Source: Pagrus major
Taxonomy: Eukaryota > Chordata > Actinopteri > Spariformes > Sparidae
DNA: 64,000 nucleotides
Reading direction: 5' to 3'
NCBI RefSeq assembly: GCF_040436345.1
Contig: NC_133223.1
Coordinates: 20,981,613 to 21,045,612, forward strand
The translations under genes were made by a program, and so were the position numbers. Each line of letters opens with the position of its first letter. The first letter of the stretch is position 1. Shown here in pieces: positions 20,303 through 32,900 of this stretch. Below the pieces are notes generated by a model, which was not told the DNA's origin, did no database searches, and was given only the letters and a program-made list of their open reading frames with translations.

Positions 20303-20997
20303 TTAAAGATGCAATGTGTAAAGATTGGCCACCTGTCAAAGGGAACTAAACACCAACTGCTGCTAACAAAACTCTTTGCTGTATCTATCTATGACTGGAG
20401 CTATTAGTTGCCATTAGCTAGTTAGCCCAGTGAGCCGTGCAGCTAGCAGCCCTAAGCTGACTCAAGTGTCCGCACACCAAACACAACCGGTCAGTTTAAG
20501 GACAGGGAACACAGTGCCGAGGTGACTTAGTGGCTCCGACCAGGACTCTGACTGTGACAGGGCGAAGACATGGCAGATAGGGGACAGGAGCAGCGTCTGG
20601 AGCAATGAATTAAGGATTTATTTCAACCAGACCAGAGTTGGTGGTGTTGCAACAGTGGAAAGTCAAACCAGTGTTGTTGTTTTTATTGTTTTATCTTATT
20701 TCTGTCGGGTTTAAATGAGGAGTATTTTACGATGAGTAAACAAGACAATTAAGCTTGTCTTTGTTCTATACAAAAGAGAAAAACTAGAAGCTTCCTCTTC
20801 AGAAGGTGAACTGTTGTATTTTCTGTTTAATAAGGAAAACTGGTGTAAATGCTTGTGAAGCGTGAAACTCGCCACTCACATACATCTCCTAGCTGAAACC
20901 GCGGGGGGCTGTACCATCAGACTATCAAGCCCTGAGGTACAAAGCTGCGTTACGAGACAGGATGGGTCGGGCCATATCTTACATATTGCACCTTTAA
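20303..20997. mobile_element. TTAA-flanked MITE, copy 3 (longer)
   Basis: The left end is TTAAAGATGCAATGTGTAAA and the right end is ATCTTACATATTGCACCTTTAA-like, forming inverted termini with TTAA outside. It is about 695 bp, twice copy 1, so it either retains more of the parent element or carries an insertion. It may lie in the bin1 3' untranslated region. Confidence 0.7.
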
Positions 20998-22099
20998 CTA
21001 AGTTGGCGTCAGATGACTAGTTAACTGCATTTTCATTTATTTGGACTTTAACAAACGGGGTCAAACTACATATTCAACCATTGGATTTAAACTAATACAA
21101 CAATCTAGGGCCCATGTTTCACAAGTAAACAATGAAAGTAGGAATAGAAGATGGGCTGCATGTGTCCAGCCCCTGGACTAATTAGATTGATTGACGATCA
21201 GTAATTAGCAAATATAAATACCGGCACCAAAATTGCAATGCTTCATTTTTAAGTGACACACCCTTTGCTATGCTCCACCTCCACTTATATATGGTCAGAG
21301 TTGCAGTTAGCCACCAGAAACAAAACAGATGACGAAAACAAACCTACATGACCAAGAAGAAAATGACAACTGATGGCTACACATGTGGCTAAAACAACCA
21401 ACTTCTGGTTTTTTGAAGATCTCTGAGCTTAAGAAAATGAGATTGCTAATTTTGTTTTGTTCATTTAAATTCCTCACTTTTTACGTGCAGTTTGGCTGGT
21501 TAGACTTCTGTGTGTTCAAAGGTCTTTTGGGAGTTGAATGGGGTAAAGTTTTCATCCATTATGAAACAGCTTCCAGGGCTTATATGTAAGGAATACTCTG
21601 CTACACTTGGCATTGACTTTTTTTTTTTTTTACAATGTTTTCAATCCCTCAGCATCAGATGAACAAAAGCATGTCTCAATAGACATTTTCTCTGTTATGG
21701 AGGTGGAGAGTTTAGGATGAGACATGACGAAGAGTAAAACATTTTAATACCATTGCAGTAGTAGCCATTGCAGAGGCACCCGTGCCTACATCTATCCTGT
21801 ATGATGGGGACTCTCTACTTAATTCCTCTGGTATAGTGCAGCAAGGAGTGGGACCTGTGAAATGGCTACACCTGCAACCCATAAATGTTGGCAGAAATCC
21901 ACAGAAATGCCAAGATCCACTTTTAGCACAGTGTAGCAGACCTTAGAAATGCACGATTTCCACCAGGGCTTATGACAGCTCCGCTTCTATGGCCAAAGTC
22001 CTGTAAGGGTATAGTATCAGGGCAAGTCGAGGGAAGGATTGAGGCAAGAGGAAGAGAGACATCGAGAAGGATGCTGGAATGGCGTCCTGTCCTCCTCTT

Positions 22100-22201
22100 T
22101 CACAGCCTTTGGGTGAAGTTTTCAGGGAATACTCCTTTAGCTGCATTTTCTTTGTTCTGCTGCCAGTCGTCCTGCTTAACGCCCATCAGCCAGCCATCAT
22201 C
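22100..22201 (-). CDS. bin1: bin1 coding exon 19 (end of SH3)
   Basis: It encodes residues 624-656, [20 protein letters not shown] to FTQRL, with TGA at 22102-22100. The acceptor is preceded by a TG repeat (22206-22225 read on the reverse strand) and TTCAG, with almost no ordinary pyrimidine tract. Confidence 0.95.
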   Translation of the reverse strand, partial: DDGWLMGVKQDDWQQNKENAAKGVFPENFTQRL

Positions 22202-23920
22202 CTGAACACACACACACACACACACGGAAATAAAGACATATCCACCTCATTGCAGTAGGGCTGCAACTGACAGTTATTTTCATGATCCAATAATGTCTTG
22301 ATTAGTTTTACGATAAATCATTTGGTCTACAAAATGTCAAAAAATTATAAGAAATGCCCACAAAATGCGAAAAAATGACATCTTTAAATTGTTTCTTGGT
22401 CCAATTAACAGTCCGAACCCCAAAGACTCTTTATTTACTTTCATAAATGACAAATAATAGCGACAAATCCTCACATTTATGAAGCTGGACAACATATTAA
22501 GTACATGTGTGTACCTGTTCATCAGGGTTGTCAAAGGTGATTACTAGCACCACATCACCAGCCTTCATCTCCAGTTCGTCCGTGTCGTTGGCTGCATAAT
22601 CATGCATCACTTGGACCTACATCACATAAATAATCCAATCAATTACCTCCACATATATAAAGCTGATGCTCAGCACTATTGAGATGCTTTCTTTCTGTAT
22701 CCTGGTTTACCTTGAACAGGAAGCCGGTTGGCATTTCTGCCGTCTCCGTCGCTTCTTCTGTTGGCTCTGGTGCTACTGCTGCTGCTGCTGCAGGTGCTGC
22801 TGCTGCAGGTGCTGCTGCTGCAGGTGCAGGTTCAGGTGCAGGTGTCTAGAAAAAAAGAGGTTCCGTTAACTGATGTGTAGTGCACGCTGAAAAACTTCAT
22901 AGACACCACTCGCTCAATGTTAGCCTGTGATTGACTCCAGTGCCCCGCAACCCTGCAAAGGATAAGCGGTTACAGTAATGGATGGACGGATGGATAGATG
23001 GATGGAGACTCAACAAATCAACTATCTTTCTGCAGGAACTTACATAGTGTTGCTTTAAATGTAAATAAATGTCACAATCTTTACAGCATTTGAAGAAAGT
23101 AAGGTAAAAAAATAGCATGCTAAAATGGACTTAAATGAGACTTGACCTGTGGCTTAGCATCTTTGTGAGATGCCATATCCAGTCACCTAAAACATATTCA
23201 TGAATGCTTAACAGGTAGTTAAAGCTCTTTACATAACAATGTGTATTATTCTTACAGTCTTCATTTGCACTGTTTTATTATCATTTGCACTGTTTTATTA
23301 TTATTATTGCTGTTTTTCTTTATTTTTCACATGCTGCCTTTTAAAATTGCTTTATTTTATATATTTTTGTTGTATACATTTCTTTTTACATTGTTGGCAC
23401 TCTCATTGTACTCACTGTACTCACATTGTACAGGGAAACATGTTTCCTTACTGTGCATATGACATTAAACACTTTGAATCTTGAATCTTTGGTAGCACTT
23501 CATTTTACAGGTTCACACATTTCATGGTAAGTAGGTGTTAATTACCAAGTAACATATTTTTTTATATATATAATTACCTCAACATTTATTGATAATTACC
23601 CCAACATGATTTAATACTAATATTCTGCTATTTTCCAACAAGCAGTTAATAAATAACTGGTCATTTCTTTGATACATCTTCTGCTTATTACGCAATTTTA
23701 TTTTCCAATTAGTTTCCGTTCTACATTGAAGTGAGTTGTTGCAGCTTAATTTGATAAGGCATCATCTAACTGGCCTGTAAGATCAGCAGAAATGTTCATT
23801 TCGGGTCGATGCTGCATTTTAAAGTCTCTGTCAGCAGATACTGACGACATGCTGATATTATCGTGCATCCATAATAACGCTCATTGCATGTCATGGTAGT
23901 TCCTCTTTTGCTCACCTCCT

Positions 23921-23953
<33 letters not shown>

Positions 23954-26900
23954 GTTCTTCCTCCTCCTCTGGTGCTGCAGCAGCTGCCGCAGACTCACCC
24001 TGGCAGCAGAGAGACATAACAGAGAGAGGTTAGAGAACGAGACAGATGAGAGATCCAAAAAAAGGAGGGGGGAAGAATGACAGAGAGAAAAACAGACAGA
24101 CACTGACAAAGACAGACGAAAAGACAAGCTGCACAGCCTAAACAGCAAAGTTATGGCTAATACAAGCAAGTGTGGTAGTAGAGGGTTAGCTTGGTTATTA
24201 ATGCACAGGTGCCATAAAGGTAAAGCTTTTGCAAGACATTACTATGTGCATGGATTTGTGATTAGCAGTGACTGGGATTACTTGTGTGGAGCAGGTGTCT
24301 ATACTCGTTTCTTTCCCTCAGCATTTACTTTCCAACTTTCCCTCAGTGTCACAGTTGATGCATCCATGCTGCTGGTCCAGATGCATCCTAAATCTTTCCA
24401 GCCCAAGATTTCTCCATCTTTCCACCTTTCATTCACACTGTATCACTCTATCATCTGTTTATTTCCAGTACCTCATGTTCAAACCTCCTCCTCAAAAATC
24501 AATGCATCCGCCATTTTCGTCCAGATGCATCTCTCCACTTTTTTTTTTTCTCTCCTTGATTACCTGACCCTCTTCATTATCCAACGCAGCATCAGCTTGT
24601 GAGGCTTCTTCCTCAGCTGCCTCAGCTGGAGTCTCAGCTGGAGCCTCAGTTGGAGTCTCAGCTGCAGGTGCTTCATCCTCAGTGGCGGGCACCTCTGTGA
24701 CCGGCTTGCTCTCGTCATCATCCCAGCCCGCCTGGGCTTCAGCCATGGGATCATGATGCGCCTGCTGGCTCTCATCATCATCCCCCACCCTCTCTGATGC
24801 CACAGCGTCATAGCGAACCGGTAGGGTTCCGTCATCCCCCCAGCCCTCCGTGGCAGCTGCTATGGGGTCATAGCGGACGGGCCACGTACCATCATCCCCC
24901 CAGCCCTCCGTGGCAGCTGCTATGGGGTCATAGTGCTCCTCAGTGTCCTCTTCCTGGGCACCACTGTCCTCAGGCTGAGGGGCAAGGGTCAGGTTTCAAG
25001 GAATCAGAGGTCATAAGAGATATTATACCTTTTGGGTTTGATAAGGGGTTCATAAATCAAATGGTGGGGGACATTTATAGGGGCATAAAGGCAAAGTATA
25101 AGGGATATTTAAGGATAAATTCAATGGCTAACATTCCAATGGTAGGAAGGGTTTGGGAATAAGCACCACCAGGAGAATAAATCATTTTTGCAAGGTTGGG
25201 GGTTGTATAGCCAAGGTATGAACAAAACAGTGGGCTGAGGAATAAAGTAAAATATTTTTAATGGACAAGGGTTTAGGAAATGATATCACATATATCAAAG
25301 GGGCGCATAAGGGTTGTATTATAAGCCACTTAAATAGAAAGTGTATTTGCTATATCTTATGGCAATGTCGGTCAGCCGCACACTTTGGTTCTGACTATAT
25401 TTCAATCACTATTAGGTGGATGGCTAATTTGGCGCAGACATTCATGGTGTCCAGAGGTTGATTCCTGATGATTTTGCAGATCATCTGACTTTCTCTCTCT
25501 CTTTCTCTCACGCCAGCTTCACATCAGAAACTTCCCTGTGTTCTCAGATTATATCGGCAAAATTACATTCCTTTCTTTCCCTACTTTTCACTTTTTTATC
25601 AGCCTCAACTCGAACATTAGCATGCTAACATGCTAAAATAACACAGTGAGCAAAAAGACAAATCATACCTGCTAATCATCAGTATTTCTTCATTATTTTT
25701 ATTTTTAATTTCAAAATTGTATGAACATTTTATTGGGTTGTATTTAATACTTTTTTCATTCGTACTTTTGGTTCCCTCATCGAAAAGCCTGCGGGATATA
25801 TTTAACTGGATTTTTGATATTGCAAAAATGTTTTTGCTTATGATACTTACATGTTTTATTCAGCAAGATAATCTTCGCAGATGAACACCACTTTTGTCAT
25901 TTTTGAAGCGTAAATTAAATCTCTAAAAAGAAGTAAAAAGCTAATGTTGGGCTATAAACAGACTACACTGCAGTTGCATGACTTAAACGTCACCACCACT
26001 AAGCGTCTCACTACACAATTACTATATGTATTTTCTATAAATTGAGTTTTAAAGTTAGAGTTAGGATAGTTTGCAACTAGTAAAGACGGACTAGTGAGTA
26101 GATGAGTCTCCGTGTTCAGTGTGATGACGTTTAATGTCCCAGATAATGTCTGTAGTCTCATTTAGCCACTTGTTAGCAACCGCTAAGTTCGATTGATGGA
26201 TCATTGTGAGTTTTACAGCCATGTAAAAAAGGCTGGTGATGATTTAAAAGAAAAAAGCCTGTTACTAAAAGGTCTAAAACCTACAAAGACATGAGAATCG
26301 CCTTTAAGGGACTTGGTATCAAGCACTTTTTAGGTCAAACTTAAAATATTTAGGGGAAAACTAAGCATGGAGACGAGGCCACGGACATCAATGTGAGGAG
26401 TTCAGCAGCAGATGTCAGCAAGTCATCATCATCATCATCACCATCATCATAATCATCATCATCATCATCAGACCCAAGAAGGTTGATGTAGAAGGATAAA
26501 CCTTTACAGAGAAGGTTCAGATCAAAACAAAAGACAGATGAAGATAAGGAAGGGTGGCAGCAGAAGCCAGAAACGCAAAAGCTGTCAGCCTTTTCCCATC
26601 AGAAAATAGATGTTGGATCTTCTGTTTGTAGTTTGCAAGCATGGTTTAGATTCCCACGGCTATGTTCGGATGGAGAAAGAGGAAGGAAGCTTTGTAAGAG
26701 CAGAGGTGTCGTTCCCTTCTGAGCTATCACTGCTTTGCCTCAGGCTCTGAGACACGTCTCTCTTACAGTGATAGGGATGAACAAAAGGGTTAGTTAATGG
26801 TCAGAATGCCAAGTTGCAAGCAAAGGTGTCGTGAAGTTGCTCACTAGCTCTTCATTTCGCTGAAACAACCCGCGGAAAACATGAGCAACTTCACTTTCAG

Positions 26901-29900
26901 AACAAAACTGTTCCCTGTGTGTCACATGGCGCATGTAGCTAACATGTACAGGCTACATGTTCTGTCAGTGCAACATGTGAACATACAGCGAGACGAGGGG
27001 CAACACAAAGAAAGGAGGTTAATTCAGTTACAAATCATTTTACACAAAGGAGATTTTTAACTTATATTTACCATTAAATTCACAATACTGTCTAGATGTG
27101 TCCTTTGTGGAGGTCAGTGGTGTCTTACAATCAATCCTTTATAGGTTTTGGCTCTACAGTATGCTGTACACCATCAATGCACACACACTGAACAAAGACA
27201 AAGAAAAGGACTGCACATCAGACACCATTGATATTGTTAAAATACATACAGTGCAAAATGTCAATTTGAAACTGAATTGACCCACGCTCCTTCCCAGGTT
27301 CTATTTGTGCTGTACAACAATCTCTTCAGTGTTTAGTGGTGACACATAAAGCACTGCAGACACAAAGACAACGCACAAACAGATTTGGGACGGACAAATG
27401 AAAGTGATCCATTTATGGAAAACCTGGTTTATACACAGAGATGGCCATTATAGAAGTCCAACCCAGCAAGTTCTGCATGTGTGACGCAGGATGTCTTTCC
27501 AAGCATACTTTGAGAGTGGGGCTTGTATAATAAGCAAGTAAATAAGTAAGTAGTAAATGTAAATGATAAATGAATTGCTGTTAACTGTGAACACAAATAA
27601 GAATACGCTGATGAGGATGATGATCATAATGCTAATTCCGTGTTTTTGCAAATCAAAACAAAAGTGTTAAGATGAGGATGATACGCTTACCCATGAATCC
27701 CAGTTTGCAGGCTGTGGAAAACAGAAGGAAGCAACAGAATGAGAAGACAAAACAAACCTGGTCACAAAGCTCTTGCTTATGCTCACTGCATTCAAGGTCC
27801 CATGCTCTAAACCTACAAGCCCATAGCGTTAGATCTCCAGCAGAACAAGAGTACAAGCAATTCTAGGCGAAGTCTGAAGTAGTAAGTGATGCAAGTCTAA
27901 AGAGGTGGCCAGAGAAAGGTGCGCTGCAAAACAACATTTATTTTAACTTGATTATTTTAACTTTAATCGTCAGTCTCAACAGATCATTCAGAATCTACAC
28001 AATCCCTCCTAATGCCAGTGTCAAATTTCACTCGCATCAGAGTGTCTGGACACAAATAACTGAATATTTAAACTAAAAACAAAAGTTGGGATTAAAAAAG
28101 TAATTTATTTGTACCAAAGAAATCATCCAAGAGCTCCAGATTTAGGTTGTGCCAATCATACTATTCTTTAAAAAACATAACAAAAACATTGTGACAATGG
28201 CAATATATCAACTCTTTGATGTAATGACGCTTCACCGTTATGCACGACAACGAGCACGGCTGACAAGCGAAAGTAACACTGCTGCGACGGAGAGGTTGGT
28301 TCCAAAAAGAGGAGCGACTTCAGCCGAGTGGAAGTGGTTAAGATCAGACGTACAACAAACTACAGTAATACGTATAAAGTGCAAGAAGACTGTAACCTCA
28401 AAAGGGGTCAGTATAACAACTCACCAGCCAACTCACACAGAAGCACAAGTAGAGCCAAAAATCCTGCAAGGAAAACTCAACAGCAATATTGAGTTCTAAA
28501 CCAAGTAGAGAAACTACATTGGTTTGTCTTCAGCATGTTGTACTTTTTTTTTTGTCATAATGACAAAAACCACAGAAATATCAATATCACAGATATACCC
28601 TGAAATATTGTGATTTTAGCGTCATATAGTCAACCCCTACTGGAGATAACATAAGACTTTGGTAAATCTGTGAAAGTACTGCACTGAATTAACTACATAT
28701 CAGTTAAAGTGGGTACTAACTGCATAGTATTTGTTATTTTTTCTGGCCTATCCAACTTACTCTTTCTTAGTAAGTTATCCCTTGTTAACTCAACTGTACG
28801 CTCAGATAACGTAAGTGCAACGCATGTCCTTCCAGTATCTCAAACTGCTATTTCTGCTGTACAGGTAAGAAGAGAAAGAAGTAAGAGCAGAGCGGGGCTT
28901 CAGTCTACAGTTCATGCCATGAGTGATCTGTGGACAGTGCCGAAGCAGGAGGAAGTGGTCACTAAAAGCAGGTTTCTACAGATCATCATGCCATCATCCA
29001 CCTCTCGTTCGGTAAGCTGGAAAGAAGCAGAGCAGGTAACACCTCAAACCATGCCAAGCTTTCCAAGTGATTTTTATTTTGTATCCAGACTTATCATGCT
29101 AGTGTCAATATATTTAAAGTCACACAGCTTCACTGGCAACTGGAAAAATCCTGCATTACGAACTCATAGCGAAGTACTCGCGGACTTGAAATGAACGTTT
29201 CTGAATAAAATATAAAATCTCTTGTGAAGCTTGGCATTTCTTGCAGTGGAGGGTCTCTAACGATCTATACGTTCATGCCATGAATCATCCACCTGTGTGA
29301 CCGTGGAGGCTGTGGCTGCTGCACTGAAAGAGTCCAGGTCCATGTCCAACAGGCTGCTCACTGCAGGACTGTCAAACTGATAACAACAGGAATAGGAGGG
29401 CTCGTTGGCTAACTGGATGTAATAGAGAAGGCAAGGAACAGGACAGACTAGAATAGAATAGAATAGAATAGGGGAAGTATACGGGAGGAAAGACAGGCCA
29501 GAGGAAGGGACTAAAAGGCTCTGACCTGTGCAGGAGAGTGTTAAGTTAAAGGTCTGAGGCTGTGTGTGGACAGCAGCTGCTCACTCACCTCTGTGGGCGA
29601 GGTGACGCTGATGTCAGGAGCAGCTGCAGCAGCATCAAACAGGTTGATGATGTTCTCTGCTTTCATCTCCTTAGATGGGGTCACCTTGGGTGGAGGAGGC
29701 ACTGCTGGTCTTAGCTAGGACAGAAAAAGGAAATATGTCCGTGTTACGAACTGCACATCTGCTCACTTCCTGTCAACTCAACAGTAACGTTACTCATGCC
29801 TCCAATCTAAGTGATCACAGTGCATTTTCATTCTCAAGTTGATTTGACAAATGTGCGTTCACCTTGGATGGAGACTTGGGGATTGGAGGTGGTCCCGCTG

Positions 29901-32900
29901 GCCTTAGAGTGTGGTTAGATGCTTCTTTTCCACTGTGTGAATGAGAGACAGTTGAGAAACAACGTGAGAGAAAGGTCAAGCAAATGTTGAGGAAGAGCAG
30001 CTAAAAGCTACCACAGGCTACAAGGCATGCTGTACGAGAGTCCAAGAGGAGGTCGTTGCTGCAGAACTGTCATGCAAGAAAAGTGAGCCTTGTTTCCCTC
30101 CATTCCTCTCCTCATCCTCCCTCCATCCCATGCAAGCAGGCTTTGTCTGTGCCTCCAGTGCATCTTCACAAACGAGCAGTGTTAGAGGCATTCAAAAGCA
30201 GCCCCAGATCTGTAAGTATGACTAGAGTTGAAAAAACCTGTCATGATTGCTGGACGGACCAGGCAAGTGTGTACATTGGTGGCTTCAAATGGCAGCAACT
30301 CAGTTTGTCACCCTGTGTCAAGCGTTTCAGCCTCTTTCCTCGTGTTTTTGTTCTCCTGGTGTTTTTGGATATTAGCTCAGTTCTCCAGGACCTTGCCTGT
30401 TTATTGGATTTTTGATTCTTGCCTGCTCCCTGTTGGTCTTGTTTTCAGTCATGGTTTTGGTTTTCACTTTAGATGTTTCCCATTCTATTTTGTGGAATTC
30501 ATCCACATGTGTCGTGTTGTGACTTTCCACTTACTGTCTTTGTTTTATTTCCTGCCCTTTTGCTGTGTGCACCTGTGTTTCATTTGTTCATTAGCCCTTG
30601 TGTATTCTCTTTGTCAGCTCATCTGTTTTGTTCATGTCCATCTTGGTTTGTACTAGTTTTGTGGATTTGCTCCAGACTGTTTTTGTCAGTTTTGTTGCCT
30701 GCCTTTGATTTGTTTGGACTAAAGCTTCTTATCATTAAAGCTCGCTTTTTGTTTCTCTACCCGCCTGCCCCTGTCTTGCATTTGGGTCCCTTTTTGATAA
30801 TCCATAACAGTTTTCCTGGGTTTAACCCTTGCTTATCTCACCATCCTGTAAGCTTTTGTACTTTTTTGTGTAAATATGATCACTGGACTGCACAAGCTCT
30901 GCCTCAGGCATCTGCATATAGGTCATAACGCTTCTGTTACTGCTGCCCTGCTTGCAGAAGTGTATGTGCAAATTACCACATAGCAACTGTGGAAAAAAAT
31001 AAATTACATGGAGAAAGTATTAATTTCCAAGTGACTCTTTTATGCCCTGTGGCCTATTCGTGGATGTACATTACCCCACAGGCCCATTTCTTACTACATA
31101 CAGACTACGTGGTTTGGTTGGGCCCCTGAAGACAGTGTACTGTAGTCATGATCTATTTAATGTTTTTGAATGGGAAAGGGATATCATTATATGGTTACTC
31201 TGCTTTTTTTTCCTTAACAAATTTGTTCTGAATATCAAAATGCAAATAAAAATGCAGCATCCGTCTTATTTATTCGCATTTTGCAGATTTTGTAAATCCT
31301 GTAAAGGTTTCTTGATTTACGGGAGCCTGAATGTTCCAATTTATTTATTCATTTTTAATTTTAAGTTTTAAATTTCTGGGGTAAAATGTTTAAAAGAAAT
31401 TACATTTTTCACAGATCTAGTCTCTTCTCCTCTTAAAGTGCACCAGGCTGATGCATTTAAATATTAAATGGCATCCTCACCATCCTCCAAAATAGGGGCC
31501 CCTTAACAACATTCGGCAAAGGACACTCAAAAAGCTAGAAACAGCCCTGATACCCCAAATTTAACACAGCACAAGGACGACAACTGGTAAAAGATCTAGA
31601 TTTGAAAATACTCTGCCTGCCGCAAGGTGAAAAGTGGGAAAAATTGTAGGTGAACACTTCAATGCACCAGTGAATGTTGTTAATCAAGTCTCCATTAGAT
31701 GAGATAAGATCCTGCGTACCTTGGGACTTGGGTTGCACTGTTATGTAACGGTCTTGCCTGGTGCAGCGTTAATCATACAGGTTTGCTCAACTCTCACATA
31801 TCTGCAGCTCTGGGGGCTCAACTCTCTGATCAGAGTGTCTATGATTCACTCGCACATCCAAGCACTACTTCTCCCTTTAGATCTCTTAGAAGGCTGCAGA
31901 CTGACTGACAGACAGATAGCTGGACAGACAGGTCAGTTGGACAGACAGACAGGAGTTGTGTCACCATGGTTACTGCTGGTTACCTCCTACTTGCTCCTGA
32001 CGATGAGGCGCCGCTGTTACCTTCCTTTCTGTAAGGGGTGGCTTCAGGTTAATACATGCCATATTGTTTTTCTGTACCTGTAGCTCAAAATGATTTTTAT
32101 ATCTGGTGTTTTAATCCATGAGTGTCATATTTTCCAGATATAGAAGGAAGTCAGTGAAATAATCAGATGGACATTCTTAAGACCACAAAACTGTTTCGTA
32201 CATCTCTCTTGGGCTGCGATTTAAGATTAAACATATTTATTTTGCTGTCATAGAGGAGGAAACAAAATCTCAAAATTCGCATTTCTGAAGTGGGTATCAG
32301 AGGATTTCTTTTTGTCTTTCTTAAGAAATTATACAAATTGATTAACTGAATATCAAATGAATTAACAATTGACAATTTATCCATTCAGCTCTAGCTCTAC
32401 ATCTCTCTAATACAATTTATCCTCAAAAAGTACTTCAGATGCGACAGCGACTTCTTCAACTGTCAATGTTTAGGACAGCAAATATGCATATTGTGCTAAA
32501 AAGGTATTTCTGGAGCTTTCTGAATACATTAGTGTACCACTTCTCTATGGCATGTTGTGCTGGCGGTAAAATATGCTGTTTTTGTGACTGGTAACTACAT
32601 CTGCCAGCCTTAAAATAAAATAAAAAAACAGCAATAAAAGAAAAAGTTTTGAGAATTTTTACCTCTTGGCTTACAGCAAACTCACTTATAGGGAAAATGA
32701 ATAAATGTGTTCAAAATAATCTTCTCAAATGATTTATTTTTATTTTCACTTCTGATGCAGCACACTAAATTCATTCAGTACAATGATGTATGTGCTCTCA
32801 AGAGGTTTTAAAAGGTTTATGTTTGCCCAGGTCTAGAAGGAGCCATGAATGTAAGTATTTTCTTTGCTGGTTAATTTCATTCTAGCGCTCTAAAATGAAT

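Larger units (their letters stand above)
15530..22099. other. Region between the converging 3' ends of ihh and bin1
   Basis: No coding region is recognised. It must contain the 3' untranslated regions of both genes. For ihh, AATAAA occurs at 17240-17245 and ATTAAA at 16280-16285. For bin1, reverse-strand ATTAAA lies at 21743-21748 and AATAAA at 18754-18759. None of these can be chosen from sequence. Three TTAA-flanked MITE copies, a CA microsatellite and a fragment of the ACTCAAGTACT repeat are also here. Confidence 0.5.

Noticed and set aside
23912..24169. Polyglutamine frame on the minus strand at exon 16
   Set aside because: It is another frame of the same GCA repeat. The phase-0 splice joins to exons 15 and 17 give the polyalanine frame instead.
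24797..25162. Plus-strand frame of 121 codons with [12 protein letters not shown] repeats
   Set aside because: It is the antisense image of the 60-bp repeat in bin1 exon 15; the minus-strand frame has matched splice sites and phases.
28709..29194. Plus-strand frame of 161 codons next to bin1 exon 13
   Set aside because: No recognisable family. It follows the hAT remnant and is best read as non-coding intron DNA.
30056..30928. Overlapping plus-strand frames of 119-151 codons
   Set aside because: Phe/Leu/Cys-rich translations of T-rich repeat DNA, antisense inside bin1, with no recognisable domain.
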